From Methylibium sp. Root1272 (lineage in GTDB: Bacteria > Pseudomonadota > Gammaproteobacteria > Burkholderiales > Burkholderiaceae_C): a DNA stretch of 64,000 nucleotides. The DNA lies in the NCBI RefSeq assembly GCF_001425905.1, contig NZ_LMDY01000001.1:192890-256889 (forward strand), written 5' to 3'. The notes beneath the pieces were generated by a model. The model did no database searches. It was not told the DNA's origin and saw nothing but the letters and a program-made list of their open reading frames with translations. The first letter of the stretch is position 1; each line of letters starts with the position of its first letter. Made by a program: the position numbers and the translations under genes. Positions 38,549 through 48,271 of this stretch are shown piece by piece.

Positions 38549-39967
38549 ATGGCCAACAAGACCGTCGCCGACGTGATGAAGATGGTGAAGGAAAACGAGA
38601 TCAAGTTCGTTGATTTCCGTTTCACCGACACCCGCGGCAAAGAGCAGCACGTATCCGTGCCCGTCTCGCATTTCGACGAAGACAAGTTCACGTCGGGCCA
38701 CGCCTTCGATGGCTCTTCGATCGCCGGCTGGAAGGGCATCGAAGCCTCCGACATGCAGCTGATGCCCGATCCGAACACGGCCAACATCGACCCGTTCTTC
38801 GAAGAGCCCACGCTGATCCTGACCTGCGACGTCATCGATCCGGCCGACGGCAAGGCCTACGAGCGCGATCCGCGTTCGCTCGCCAAGCGTGCCGAGGCCT
38901 ACATGAAGGCTTCGGGCCTGGGCGACGCCGCCTACTTCGGTCCGGAGCCCGAGTTCTTCGTGTTCGACAGCGTGCGCTGGAGCAACGACATGTCGGGCTG
39001 CTTCGCCAAGATCGAGAGCGAGGAAGCGGCCTGGAACACCGGCAAGGAATACGAGCATGGCAATTCGGGCTTCCGTCCTGCGGTGAAGGGCGGCTACTTC
39101 CCGGTCCCGCCGGTCGATTCGGGCCAGGACCTGCGCTCGGAGATGTGCCTGATCCTCGAATCGGTGGGCATTCCGGTCGAGGTGCACCACCACGAGGTGG
39201 CGAACGCCGGCCAGATGGAGATCGGCACGAAGTTCAGCACGCTGATCCAGCGCGCCGACTGGGTGCAGTTGCAGAAGTACGTGATCCACAACGTGGCCCA
39301 TGCCTACGGCAAGACCGCGACCTTCATGCCCAAGCCCATCGTCGGCGACAACGGCTCGGGCATGCACGTGCACCAGTCGGTCTGGAAGGACGGCAAGAAC
39401 CTGTTCGCCGGTGACGGCTATGCCGGCCTGTCGGAGTTCGCGCTGTTCTACATCGGCGGCATCATCAAGCACGCCCGTGCGCTCAATGCGATCACGAACC
39501 CCGGCACCAACAGCTACAAGCGACTGGTGCCCGGTTTCGAAGCCCCGGTGAAGCTGGCCTACTCGGCCAAGAACCGCTCGGCCTCGATCCGCATCCCCTA
39601 CGTGGCGAACCCGAAGGGCCGTCGCGTCGAGGCGCGCTTCCCCGATCCCCTGATGAACCCTTACCTGGGTTTCGCGGCGCTGCTGATGGCCGGCCTGGAC
39701 GGTGTGGAGAACAAGATCCACCCGGGCGAAGCCGCCACCAAGGACCTCTACCACCTGCCGCCGGACGAAGACGCGAAGATCCCGACCGTCTGCGCCAGCC
39801 TCGAGCAGGCGCTCGAGTACCTGGAGAAGGACCGCGCCTTCCTGACCAAGGGCGGCGTGTTCACCGACTCCTACCTCGACGCCTACATCGACCTCAAGAT
39901 GCAGGAAGTCACGCGCTTCCGCATGGCGACCCACCCGGTCGAGTTCGACATGTACTACACGCTCTGA
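38549..39967 (+). CDS. glnA: Glutamine synthetase type I
   Basis: 472 residues, the dodecameric GSI-beta form. Present are [17 protein letters not shown], the metal/ATP loop [30 protein letters not shown] and the adenylylation Tyr in [11 protein letters not shown] (about residue 397). It makes glutamine from glutamate, ammonia and ATP. The ATG follows TAGGAGCACC. A sigma-54 promoter upstream and a strong terminator downstream bracket it, so ntrBC may have separate or read-through expression. Confidence 0.97.
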   Translation: MANKTVADVMKMVKENEIKFVDFRFTDTRGKEQHVSVPVSHFDEDKFTSGHAFDGSSIAGWKGIEASDMQLMPDPNTANIDPFFEEPTLILTCDVIDPADGKAYERDPRSLAKRAEAYMKASGLGDAAYFGPEPEFFVFDSVRWSNDMSGCFAKIESEEAAWNTGKEYEHGNSGFRPAVKGGYFPVPPVDSGQDLRSEMCLILESVGIPVEVHHHEVANAGQMEIGTKFSTLIQRADWVQLQKYVIHNVAHAYGKTATFMPKPIVGDNGSGMHVHQSVWKDGKNLFAGDGYAGLSEFALFYIGGIIKHARALNAITNPGTNSYKRLVPGFEAPVKLAYSAKNRSASIRIPYVANPKGRRVEARFPDPLMNPYLGFAALLMAGLDGVENKIHPGEAATKDLYHLPPDEDAKIPTVCASLEQALEYLEKDRAFLTKGGVFTDSYLDAYIDLKMQEVTRFRMATHPVEFDMYYTL

Positions 39968-40018
39968 TCCCGGTCGCGGACCTGCGGGTCCGCGCCAGGC
40001 GCGGAACACGCGTGTGAG

Positions 40019-40049
40019 AAAGGGACGGCATCCGCCGTCCCTTTTTTTT
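40019..40049 (+). terminator. Rho-independent terminator after glnA
   Basis: Stem AAAGGGACGGC (40019-40029) with GCCGTCCCTTT (40034-40044), loop ATCC, ending in eight T (40042-40049). Very strong; it separates glnA from the DUF4124-ntrB-ntrC genes. Confidence 0.92.
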
Positions 40050-40158
40050 GGGCGCGGTGCGCGCCGGCTGCGCCCCGCGCGTTGAATGTGGGATGCCGGA
40101 TACTCCGGGCGCAGGGCGTTGCGGTGCAGCGACCGGATCGTTTGATGAAGGAGCCGGG

Positions 40159-40674
40159 ATGAGTCGATGGAAGGATGAACTGCGCGTGCTGGCCGCGGCA
40201 GGGCTGCTGGCCTCGGCCGTGGGAGCAGGGGCCCAGGAGCCCGTCATCTACAAGTGTCCGGGCAACCTGTACACCAGCGCCCTCACGCCCAAGGAGGCGC
40301 TCGCCAAGGGCTGCAAGACGCTCGAGGGCGCACCGATCACCGTGATCCAGGGCCCGGCGCGGCGTGCCCCCGCGGCCACGTCGAGCAGCGAATCGCGCCC
40401 GGCCGACAGCCGTGTCGACCCGGCCGACCAGAAGGCGCGCGACACCGACAAGCGCCGCATCCTCGAGACCGAACTGCGGCGCGAGGAAGAGCGCCTGACG
40501 GCGCTGAAGCAGGAGTACAACAACGGTCAGCCAGAACGTCGCGGCGACGAGAAGAACTACCAGAAGTACCTGGACCGCGTGGCCGAGATGAAGGCCAGCA
40601 TCGAGCGCTCCGAGTCCGACGTGGCGGCACTGCGGCGCGAACTCTCCAAGGCCGCCGGCGGCAGCGGTGGCTGA
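40159..40674 (+). CDS. Exported DUF4124-like protein between glnA and ntrB
   Basis: 171 residues with a signal peptide (VLAAAGLLASAVGAGAQ), a short DUF4124-like part (VIYKCPGNLYTSALTPKEALAKGCKTLEG) with two cysteines, and a C-terminal coiled coil rich in Glu/Arg (ETELRREEERLTALKQEY). AAGGAG lies seven bases before the ATG. The end overlaps the GTG start of ntrB by eight bases. A protein of this type at this exact place is common in Burkholderiales; a role in nitrogen sensing has not been shown as far as I know. Confidence 0.78.
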   Translation: MSRWKDELRVLAAAGLLASAVGAGAQEPVIYKCPGNLYTSALTPKEALAKGCKTLEGAPITVIQGPARRAPAATSSSESRPADSRVDPADQKARDTDKRRILETELRREEERLTALKQEYNNGQPERRGDEKNYQKYLDRVAEMKASIERSESDVAALRRELSKAAGGSGG

Positions 40675-41791
40675 GCGGCGCGGCGTCGCGGCGGCGCCGG
40701 GCGTCGCCACCATCCCCTTGCCGCCGACCTCGGCGCTCTGGAACGAGGCCTTCGACCTGCTCGCCACCATGGTGGCGGTGGTCCAGCCCGACGGGCGCTG
40801 CCTGTTCGCCAACGCCGCCTTCGAGAACGTGCTCGGCCTGTCTCGGCGCAACGTGCTGCGGCGCGACTGGTTCGACTGGTTCGTCGACCCCGCGCTGCTG
40901 CGCGACACCGTCACGGCGGTGGCTCGCAACGAGTTTTCGACCAGCCGGCTCGACGCCCAGTTGAAGCGGCCGTTCGTGTCGCCCGGCGAGCCGCTGCTGG
41001 TGCATGTGATCGTCAACCAGATGGAGCATTCCGACGTCACGCTGGTCGAGCTGATCGAGATCGAGCAGCAGACCCGACAGGACCGCGAGGAGCGCGCTCT
41101 CGATCAGGTGCGCGCCACCAAGGAACTGATCCGCAACCTCGCCCACGAGATCAAGAACCCGCTGGGCGGCATCCGTGGCGCGGCGCAGCTGCTGCAGATG
41201 GAGGTCGAGTCCAAGGGACTGAGCGAGTATGCGCAGGTCATCATCCACGAGGCCGACCGCCTGCAGGCGCTGGTCGACCGGCTGCTGGCGCCGCACCGCC
41301 GCCCGCACGTGGTGGGCGATGTCAACATCCACGAGGTGTGCGAGCGGGTGCGGGCGCTCATCGTGGCCGAATTCCCGCGCGGGCTCACGATCGAGCGCAA
41401 CTACGACACCTCGATCCCCGATTTCCGCGGCGACCGAGAGCAGTTGATCCAGGCGGTGCTGAACATCGCCCACAACGCCGCGCAGGCGCTGGCCGAGCGC
41501 ATGGTGGCCGGCGACGCCCGCATCGTGCTGCGCACGCGGATCGCTCGCCAGGTCACGCTCGGCAAGCAGCGCTTTCGTTTGGCACTGGAATTGCATATTG
41601 AGGACAACGGTCCGGGCGTCCCCGAGGCCATCCGCGATCGCATCTTCTACCCTCTGGTTTCTGGGCGCGATGGCGGGTCGGGCTTGGGGCTCACACTGGC
41701 ACAGACCTTCGTGGCGCAACATCAGGGCACGATCGAATGCGAGAGTGAACCGGGCAGGACGCTGTTCAAAATCACGATGCCGCTACCCTGA
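40667..41791 (+). CDS. ntrB: Nitrogen regulation sensor kinase NtrB (GlnL)
   Basis: 374 residues, soluble. An N-terminal PAS domain (MVAVVQPDGRCLFANAAFENVLGLSRR) is followed by a dimerisation/phosphoacceptor domain with NLAHEIKNPLGGIRGAAQLL (His about residue 160) and an HATPase_c domain with N box AVLNIAHNAAQAL, G boxes DNGPGVP and GGSGLGLTL. PII protein controls its kinase/phosphatase balance. The GTG start overlaps the upstream stop (GTGGCTGA). The ribosome site is weak, consistent with translational coupling. Confidence 0.94.
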   Translation: MAERRGVAAAPGVATIPLPPTSALWNEAFDLLATMVAVVQPDGRCLFANAAFENVLGLSRRNVLRRDWFDWFVDPALLRDTVTAVARNEFSTSRLDAQLKRPFVSPGEPLLVHVIVNQMEHSDVTLVELIEIEQQTRQDREERALDQVRATKELIRNLAHEIKNPLGGIRGAAQLLQMEVESKGLSEYAQVIIHEADRLQALVDRLLAPHRRPHVVGDVNIHEVCERVRALIVAEFPRGLTIERNYDTSIPDFRGDREQLIQAVLNIAHNAAQALAERMVAGDARIVLRTRIARQVTLGKQRFRLALELHIEDNGPGVPEAIRDRIFYPLVSGRDGGSGLGLTLAQTFVAQHQGTIECESEPGRTLFKITMPLP

Positions 41792-41841
41792 CTCCCTGTC
41801 GGGGGTGTGGCTTGCAAGACGCTCAGGGATCGCAGAGCCGC

Positions 41842-43350
<1,509 letters not shown>

Positions 43351-43401
43351 CCGGCGCCACGCCGGCACGGGTCGGTTCCCGGGCTGGACGAGGAGACGAT
43401 C

Positions 43402-43992
43402 GTGAGTCATTCATGGACGTGCACCGCGGCGCCGATACAGCGCGGCGCGGTGCTGGCGCTGCTGTGCGCCGGAATGCTGGGGGCGGTCGGGCCGGCGCAG
43501 GGCCAGACCGCCATGAAGCCGGGTCTGTGGCAGATCAAGCAGCAGATGGAGCTCGATCCGGCCCAGCAGGCGCAGATGGAGCAGATGCGCAAGCAGATGG
43601 CCGCCATGCCGCCGGCCCAGCGCAAGCAGATGGAAGAGATGATGGGCCGCAACGGCGCCAGCCCGGACGCCGCCGGCGGCACGACCAGCAAGGTCTGCGT
43701 CACGCCCGAGGACGTGGCGCGCCAGTCGGTCCCGATGGAGCAGCGGCCCGACTGCAAGTACGACCAGAGCCGCTCCGGCGCGACGACGAACATCAAGTAC
43801 GTCTGCACCAAGCCGCCGTCACAGGGCGACATCGAGATCACCACGCTCGGCCCCGAGCGCTACACGATGAAGATGCGCGGCACCGGGGGCGCCAAGGCGA
43901 CGAAGATCGCGATGCAGGGCGAGGGCCAGTGGCTCGGTGCCGATTGCGGCAGCGTCAAGCCGGTGCCACGCCCGCCCGCTGCCGCCAAGTAG
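43402..43992 (+). CDS. Exported DUF3617 protein
   Basis: 196 residues: signal peptide (AVLALLCAGMLGAVGPAQGQ), then DUF3617 with KPGLWQIKQQMELDP, SKVCVTPEDVA, the paired Cys of DCKYDQSRSGATTNIKYVC and QGEGQWLGADCG. A Met/Gln-rich helix (QAQMEQMRKQMAAM) is inserted near the N-terminus. The GTG start has GAGGAG upstream. The family is periplasmic and of unknown function. It converges on xthA with 12 bases between stops. Confidence 0.83.
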   Translation: MSHSWTCTAAPIQRGAVLALLCAGMLGAVGPAQGQTAMKPGLWQIKQQMELDPAQQAQMEQMRKQMAAMPPAQRKQMEEMMGRNGASPDAAGGTTSKVCVTPEDVARQSVPMEQRPDCKYDQSRSGATTNIKYVCTKPPSQGDIEITTLGPERYTMKMRGTGGAKATKIAMQGEGQWLGADCGSVKPVPRPPAAAK

Positions 43993-44004
43993 GCACGCCG
44001 CCGT

Positions 44005-44775
44005 TTACGCGATCGACAACTCCACGACCACCGGCGCGTGGTCGCTCGGCCGCTCGTTCTTACGCGGCAGCTTGTCGATCGTGCAGGCGCTCACCGCCGG
44101 CTTCAGCGCCTCGCTGACCAGGATGTGGTCGATGCGCAGGCCCTGGTTCTTGCGGAACGCCAGGTTGCGGTAGTCCCACCAGCTCCAGCTCTTGGGCGGC
44201 TGCTCGAACAGCCGGAAGGCATCGACCAGCCCGAGAGCGATCAACTCGCGGAAGTGTTCGCGCTCCTGCGGCGTGCAATGGATCTGCCCGGCCCACAGCA
44301 CCGGGTCGTGCACGTCGCGGTCTTCCGGGGCGATGTTGAAGTCACCCATCAGCACCAGCCGCGGGTGCGTGGCGAGCTCGCTGCGCACCCAGTCGCGCAG
44401 CGCCTGCAGCCACGCCATCTTGTAGACGAACTTCTCGCTGTCCGGCGCCTGGCCGTTCGGGAAATACGCGCCGATGACGCGCACGCCAGCCACGCTGCCG
44501 GCAATCACCCGCGCCTGCTCGTCGGCGAAGCCGAAGATGTTCTTCGCCACGTCCTGCGCCGGCTCGCGCGACAGCAGCGCCACGCCGTTGTAGGTCTTCT
44601 GGCCGAACCACTGCACGGCGTAACCGGCGGCCTCGATCTCGGCGCGCGGGAACTTGTCGTCGGTGAGCTTGGTTTCCTGCAGCACCAGCGCATCGACCGG
44701 GTTCGCGGCCAGCCAGTCCAGCACCTGCGGCAAGCGCACGGTGAGCGAATTGACGTTCCAGGTGGTGAGTTTCAA
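44005..44775 (-). CDS. xthA: Exodeoxyribonuclease III (AP endonuclease)
   Basis: 256 residues of the exonuclease III family: KLTTWNVNSLTVRLPQVLDWL, the metal-binding Glu in LVLQETKLTD, GDFNIAPEDRDVHDP, SWWDYRNLAF, LRIDHILVSEAL and terminal SDHAPVVVEL. It cuts 5' to abasic sites in DNA repair. The start codon is TTG, with AGGA ten bases upstream. The start region is partly duplicated at 48155-48184, and the insert carrying the abiE genes lies directly upstream, so its original promoter region may have been changed. Confidence 0.95.
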   Translation of the reverse strand: MKLTTWNVNSLTVRLPQVLDWLAANPVDALVLQETKLTDDKFPRAEIEAAGYAVQWFGQKTYNGVALLSREPAQDVAKNIFGFADEQARVIAGSVAGVRVIGAYFPNGQAPDSEKFVYKMAWLQALRDWVRSELATHPRLVLMGDFNIAPEDRDVHDPVLWAGQIHCTPQEREHFRELIALGLVDAFRLFEQPPKSWSWWDYRNLAFRKNQGLRIDHILVSEALKPAVSACTIDKLPRKNERPSDHAPVVVELSIA

Positions 44776-44785
44776 GGAGATCCTA
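44756..44785. repeat. Direct repeat, left copy (spans xthA start)
   Basis: Thirty bases beginning TTCCAGGTGG and ending GATCCTA, covering the first xthA codons and its ribosome site. It matches 48155-48184 at 28 of 30 positions in the same orientation. A second shared block (14/14) lies further right in both flanks. The pair brackets the abiE/Sel1-like insert. Confidence 0.75.
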
Positions 44786-44828
44786 AGTATCTGTTTTTAT
44801 TGAACTTTGTTTCTTGAAGACTGAACGG

Positions 44829-44885
44829 TACCCCCACGCATACCCCCACGCATACCCCCACGCATACCCCCACGCATACCCCCAC
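44829..44885. repeat. 12-bp tandem repeat
   Basis: Four perfect copies of TACCCCCACGCA followed by a partial TACCCCCAC. It lies between the xthA start and the end of abiEii. A minus-strand frame through it would give Gly-Gly-Met-Arg repeats, but it has no credible start or context. It is too short and has no spacers, so it is not a CRISPR. Confidence 0.95.
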
Positions 44886-44934
44886 ATTTTTCCGCTGCGA
44901 GCCCAGTTGATGGCGCTGGGCGGCAAGGTGTTGT

Positions 44935-44948
44935 CGTCATCCTACAAG
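44935..44948. repeat. 14-bp shared block, left copy
   Basis: CGTCATCCTACAAG, identical to 48236-48249 and in the same orientation and order relative to the 30-base direct repeat. It suggests that the flanking duplication originally extended over at least 90 bases. Confidence 0.65.
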
Positions 44949-44987
44949 CGGTCGTCGGTACGCGCTCTTGGATGCGCGGGCAGAGCG

Positions 44988-46013
44988 TCATGCGGCCCCA
45001 AGCGCCGCCGCGTTCACCTTGAGCGCAAGCGCCTGGCAACGCTGCAGCAGGACGTCGAAGGGTTCGGCGTCGTCCAAGAGCAGGCCGTCCTCGACCATGC
45101 GCTGGTAGTCCTCGGCCAGCGTCTTCCGTGCGTCGCCGCTGGGTGCCAGATCCAGTGCGCCAGTGACCGCTGCGCGGTAGTCGATGAGCGCACCGTCTGG
45201 CATCGATTCGGCGAAGAAGATGCTCTTGTGCTCTGCGACGGCGTGTGCCAACGCGCGGTCCTTCGCGGCGCTGTCGGCAAAGCCGGCAGCGTCGAGCCGC
45301 GTCACGTCGTGCCAGTGGCGCGCGTAGCGGTCACCGCCTCGAAAGCTGCCTTGGGCGCAGAAGACATGGATGGCCGTGGCCTTCTCCCAGAACGTGCGCT
45401 CGGGGCGCATGACCTGGGGTGTGGCCGACGGAAAACTCACGTCCGGCAAGTGCGGCGCGGCGTCGCACGCGACCGATCGCAGCTCGTTGGGCTCGCCCGT
45501 CGATCGCGCGCCGAACTCCAGCAGGACCGAGGGACGCACATAGCCCGTACCTTCGCCGAAGGCCTCGTAGTCGATGAAGAGCTGCTCACCCTCTGCGCGG
45601 GCCTTCGCCTGCAGCCCCTGCTCGGCGAGTGCTTTGGCGAGATCGGGCGCCAGCTTGCCGCTGACGAGTTCGGCAAGGCGCTGCCGGATGGCCTTGCTCC
45701 ACTTCTTCTCCTGGCTGCGGGACGTGGGCCAGGGTGAATCGGCCTTCTCGATGAGGTCCGGAGCGATGGCACGGATGTCGTAGGTGAGGTCCACATCTTC
45801 CGAGAAGCGCTTGATCACGCCGTAGACCTTGGAGAGCGATGTACCCCCCTTGAAGACCAGGTGCGGCGCGTGCGGTCCGGTGAACAGGTGGTGCAGGGCC
45901 CAGACGACCCACGTGTCCTTCTCGAGCAAGTGCAGGGGGCGACCCGAACGCTGTGCCGCAACCAGCAGCGCCTCGCGCTGGTCCTCGCGCGGCAGGGCGA
46001 AGTATTCAGGCAC
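44988..46013 (-). CDS. AbiEii/AbiGii-type nucleotidyltransferase toxin
   Basis: 341 residues of the AbiEii nucleotidyltransferase family. The polymerase-beta-like active site is complete: LVFKGGTSLSKVYGVIKRFSEDVDLTYD (GG-T-x-L-x-K then SxDxDL). RPERTFWEKATAIHVF and RYARHWHDVTRLD are typical C-terminal motifs. In known AbiE systems the toxin adds nucleotides to tRNA 3' ends and arrests growth, giving phage abortive infection or plasmid maintenance. Its start overlaps the antitoxin gene end by eight bases, so the pair is co-translated. No frame damage is seen. Confidence 0.87.
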   Translation of the reverse strand: MPEYFALPREDQREALLVAAQRSGRPLHLLEKDTWVVWALHHLFTGPHAPHLVFKGGTSLSKVYGVIKRFSEDVDLTYDIRAIAPDLIEKADSPWPTSRSQEKKWSKAIRQRLAELVSGKLAPDLAKALAEQGLQAKARAEGEQLFIDYEAFGEGTGYVRPSVLLEFGARSTGEPNELRSVACDAAPHLPDVSFPSATPQVMRPERTFWEKATAIHVFCAQGSFRGGDRYARHWHDVTRLDAAGFADSAAKDRALAHAVAEHKSIFFAESMPDGALIDYRAAVTGALDLAPSGDARKTLAEDYQRMVEDGLLLDDAEPFDVLLQRCQALALKVNAAALGAA

Positions 46014-46602
46014 GGGTCACCAGGCTGCTGACCTGGCTCGCCAGCCAGGTGGGCAGGCGCGCGCGTGCGTTGGCGACGGCCAGCAATTCCGACGCCGGCA
46101 GCCGTTGCCTGAGCTGACCGAGCGCCGCTGCGGAGCCCGATGGCCCTACCCATGCCAGCGAGCGGATGACTTCGCCCGCGGCCTGCCCTGGGTAGAGCAG
46201 TTGCCACGGCGGGGCATGCTTCAACTCGACCGTCTGAGCGCCGAGCTTGAGCTTGCGGCTGCGGCCAGAGGTCAGGAAGACCTGGCGCACCGGCACCTGG
46301 GTCGTCAGACCCAGCGCATTCGCTGCAGCCGCGCCGTTGCCGACGACGGTTTCGCCGCGCTGGCTGGCCCATTCCTGGACCACCTTGGCGACTTCCGGTG
46401 CCCGTGCGCCGAACTTGCCCTTCACCGGCAGGACGTAGACGCCCCGCCCGGCGCGCAGCAGTTCGCCGCTGCGCGCCAGGCGCGACAGCGTCTGATCCAC
46501 CGCAGCCCGGCTGCCCAGGTGCAGCAGGGCCTTCGCGGACAGGCTGGCGCCTTCCGGCATCGAGGCGGCGTGCGCGAGGACTTGCTGGGCGAGGTTGGAC
46601 AC
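46006..46602 (-). CDS. AbiEi/DUF6088-type antitoxin and repressor
   Basis: 198 residues. The N-terminal winged helix (LSAKALLHLGSRAAVDQTLSRLARSGELLRAGRGVYVLP) is of the kind AbiEi antitoxins use to bind their operator; the C-terminal part (VVGNGAAAANALGLTTQVPVRQVFLTSGRSRKLKLG, LKHAPPW) is the DUF6088 antitoxin domain. The start is GTG with AAGGA six bases upstream. It is first in the operon, before the toxin, as usual. A perfect inverted repeat over its promoter is the likely binding site. Confidence 0.83.
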   Translation of the reverse strand: MSNLAQQVLAHAASMPEGASLSAKALLHLGSRAAVDQTLSRLARSGELLRAGRGVYVLPVKGKFGARAPEVAKVVQEWASQRGETVVGNGAAAANALGLTTQVPVRQVFLTSGRSRKLKLGAQTVELKHAPPWQLLYPGQAAGEVIRSLAWVGPSGSAAALGQLRQRLPASELLAVANARARLPTWLASQVSSLVTRA

Positions 46603-46616
46603 GGTGATTCCTTAGC

Positions 46617-46652
46617 TGTCAGAAGTATGAATCTAATTCTGACAATTTTCAA
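46617..46652 (-). promoter_or_regulatory. abiE promoter with palindromic operator
   Basis: On the minus strand TTGAAA (46652-46647), a 17-base spacer and CATACT (46629-46624) make a good sigma-70 promoter 22 bases before the GTG. A perfect inverted repeat TGTCAGAA (46617-46624) / TTCTGACA (46637-46644), 12 bases apart, covers the spacer and -10. This layout fits autorepression by the antitoxin, as known for AbiEi. Confidence 0.7.
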
Positions 46653-46858
46653 GGGCTGGTGGCGCGGAGCGTGGAGGAGGGCGCTTGGATGGTCCGGGCA
46701 GGATGCCTAGAATCGCCGGCAAGGCGCCCGCCGTACTTGCACGCGAGTAGAAACAGGCATCCCTTTCATCGTCATCGATCTCCCTTCAAGGCCTCGTCAT
46801 CGGGGACTTAAACGCGTGCGTCTGACCTGATTCGGCGAGGTACACCGAAGGAAGACTC

Positions 46859-48082
46859 ATGACCTTGAAAGAACTCGCGCACCTTGCGCAGCAGACCCTG
46901 CATACGCGTTCCGGCTGGCCCGTCAAACGCAGCCACGTGCATGAACTCCTCGCCGCCGCGTTCGGGCATCGTTCCTGGGCTGCGTTCCTCAGCGACTCAG
47001 TGCTGGCCGATTCGAGCGTGGGAGCGGCGCCGACAGGCGGCTTGCCCGACCTGATCGGTCGCGCCGTTCAGCTTGGCTACGAACAGCAAGCCGCCGCGAC
47101 GGTTGCGATCACCCTCCAGGCCTTCATCGCCGAACACCGACTTTCGGCGGTGTCGTTGGCCGACCTGCGAGCCGCACTGTTGCCGGCGGCGCAGGTCGCC
47201 GACCGTGACGATCTCGACGATGACGATGACGACGACGGCATCGATGAGGACGACGAGGGCTGGAACGATGAACCGCCCAGGACTGCGCCGCCTGCCTCCG
47301 GCCCCGCTCGCGAGCACCTCATGGGCTCGCCGATGCTGCTGAGCAGTCTCGAGCAGGCGGCCGGGCCGGCGAATCCGCAGGGGCACTTCCTGCTGGCCGC
47401 TCTCTACCGCTGCGGCCGTCCGAATCCCTACCTCTACGAGGAGTCGCTGAAGGGGCGCGTGCTGACCGCCATCGAGCGCGGCTGGGTCGACGACTACCTG
47501 CGGCTCGAACCGCAGTACCGGAAGTACGAGGCCCACCTGAAGGCGGCGGCGCTCGGTGGCGTCCGGGTGGCGGCGCTGGAGTACGGCACGACGTTCGAGA
47601 ACCCGGAGTTCATTGCTTTGGCCGAACGGCTCACCGGCGAGGTCGATGCCCTGAAGATGGCCCGACACGCTTCCAGTGACGAAGCGCGCGCGCGGTGGCT
47701 TCGCACGGCGGCGGAGCGGGGGTCGCGGACGGCCATGGAAGCACTCGCGTCCGAAGGTGACGCATGGGCCGAAGACCGGGTTGCGGAGTGGGCCGATGAC
47801 CATTGGCTGCGATCTGCCGCGGAACGGGCACTCGACGCGGGCAATGTCGTCCGCGCCTGGACCTGGCAGTACCTGGCGCTGGAGCATGGGGTCGACCTCA
47901 CCCGCTCGACGATGGCCGCGTACCACGACGGCGGTGAACGCGACGGCCAGTTCTATGACAGCGATTTCGGCGGACCCCTGTACGCCGGTGGCGACGAGGG
48001 GCTGGTGCTTCCCGACCTGGACCCTTCCTCACACGAGGTGGCAAAGGCGAAAGCCGAAGCGATCTTCAGCCGGGCGCGGTAG
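46859..48082 (+). CDS. Uncharacterised Sel1-like repeat protein of the insert
   Basis: 407 residues, soluble. Residues 1-45 (TLKELAHLAQQTLHTRSGWPVKRSHVHELLAAAFGHRSWAAF, in part) form a short helical module that I have seen at the start of other unknown proteins. Residues ~115-145 are a very acidic linker (DDDDDDDGIDEDDEGW). The rest is helical with Sel1/TPR-like repeats (RARWLRTAAERGSRTAMEALA, WLRSAAERALDAGNVVRAWTW). GAAGGAAG precedes the ATG. It is divergent from the abiE operon inside the same bracketed insert, with 256 non-coding bases between. Function unknown. Confidence 0.72.
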   Translation: MTLKELAHLAQQTLHTRSGWPVKRSHVHELLAAAFGHRSWAAFLSDSVLADSSVGAAPTGGLPDLIGRAVQLGYEQQAAATVAITLQAFIAEHRLSAVSLADLRAALLPAAQVADRDDLDDDDDDDGIDEDDEGWNDEPPRTAPPASGPAREHLMGSPMLLSSLEQAAGPANPQGHFLLAALYRCGRPNPYLYEESLKGRVLTAIERGWVDDYLRLEPQYRKYEAHLKAAALGGVRVAALEYGTTFENPEFIALAERLTGEVDALKMARHASSDEARARWLRTAAERGSRTAMEALASEGDAWAEDRVAEWADDHWLRSAAERALDAGNVVRAWTWQYLALEHGVDLTRSTMAAYHDGGERDGQFYDSDFGGPLYAGGDEGLVLPDLDPSSHEVAKAKAEAIFSRAR

Positions 48083-48154
48083 GGACGCCTTAGACCGGTT
48101 GGATCTGGCCTTCCGCGGTGTCGCAGCTTGGCTGCGTCACCGTGTTGGTCAAGC

Positions 48155-48184
48155 TTCCAGGTGGCGAGTTTCAAGGCGATCCTA
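48155..48184. repeat. Direct repeat, right copy (xthA start remnant)
   Basis: Matches 44756-44785 at 28/30 positions. Read on the minus strand it begins TTG AAA CTC GCC ACC TGG, i.e. the first six codons of an xthA-like gene (LKLATW), with TAGGAT upstream, but then diverges. It is a non-functional copy of the xthA start. Confidence 0.75.
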
Positions 48185-48235
48185 GGTTGTTTTTTGGTGC
48201 TGAGAATCCGACCCACACCGGCAGGCTGGGACTCG

Positions 48236-48249
48236 CGTCATCCTACAAG
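48236..48249. repeat. 14-bp shared block, right copy
   Basis: CGTCATCCTACAAG, identical to 44935-44948. It lies 51 bases beyond the right direct repeat, compared with 149 on the left, where the tandem repeat accounts for part of the extra length. Confidence 0.65.
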
Positions 48250-48271
48250 GCACGGCAGCAGGGCGGCTCAC

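Noticed and set aside
44829-44885. CRISPR array
   Set aside because: The repeats are 12 bases and directly adjoining with no spacers, and no cas genes are near.
44814-45737. Plus-strand frame of 307 codons beginning in the tandem repeat
   Set aside because: Its first part is the 12-bp repeat and the rest is antisense to the nucleotidyltransferase toxin, whose active-site motifs are intact.
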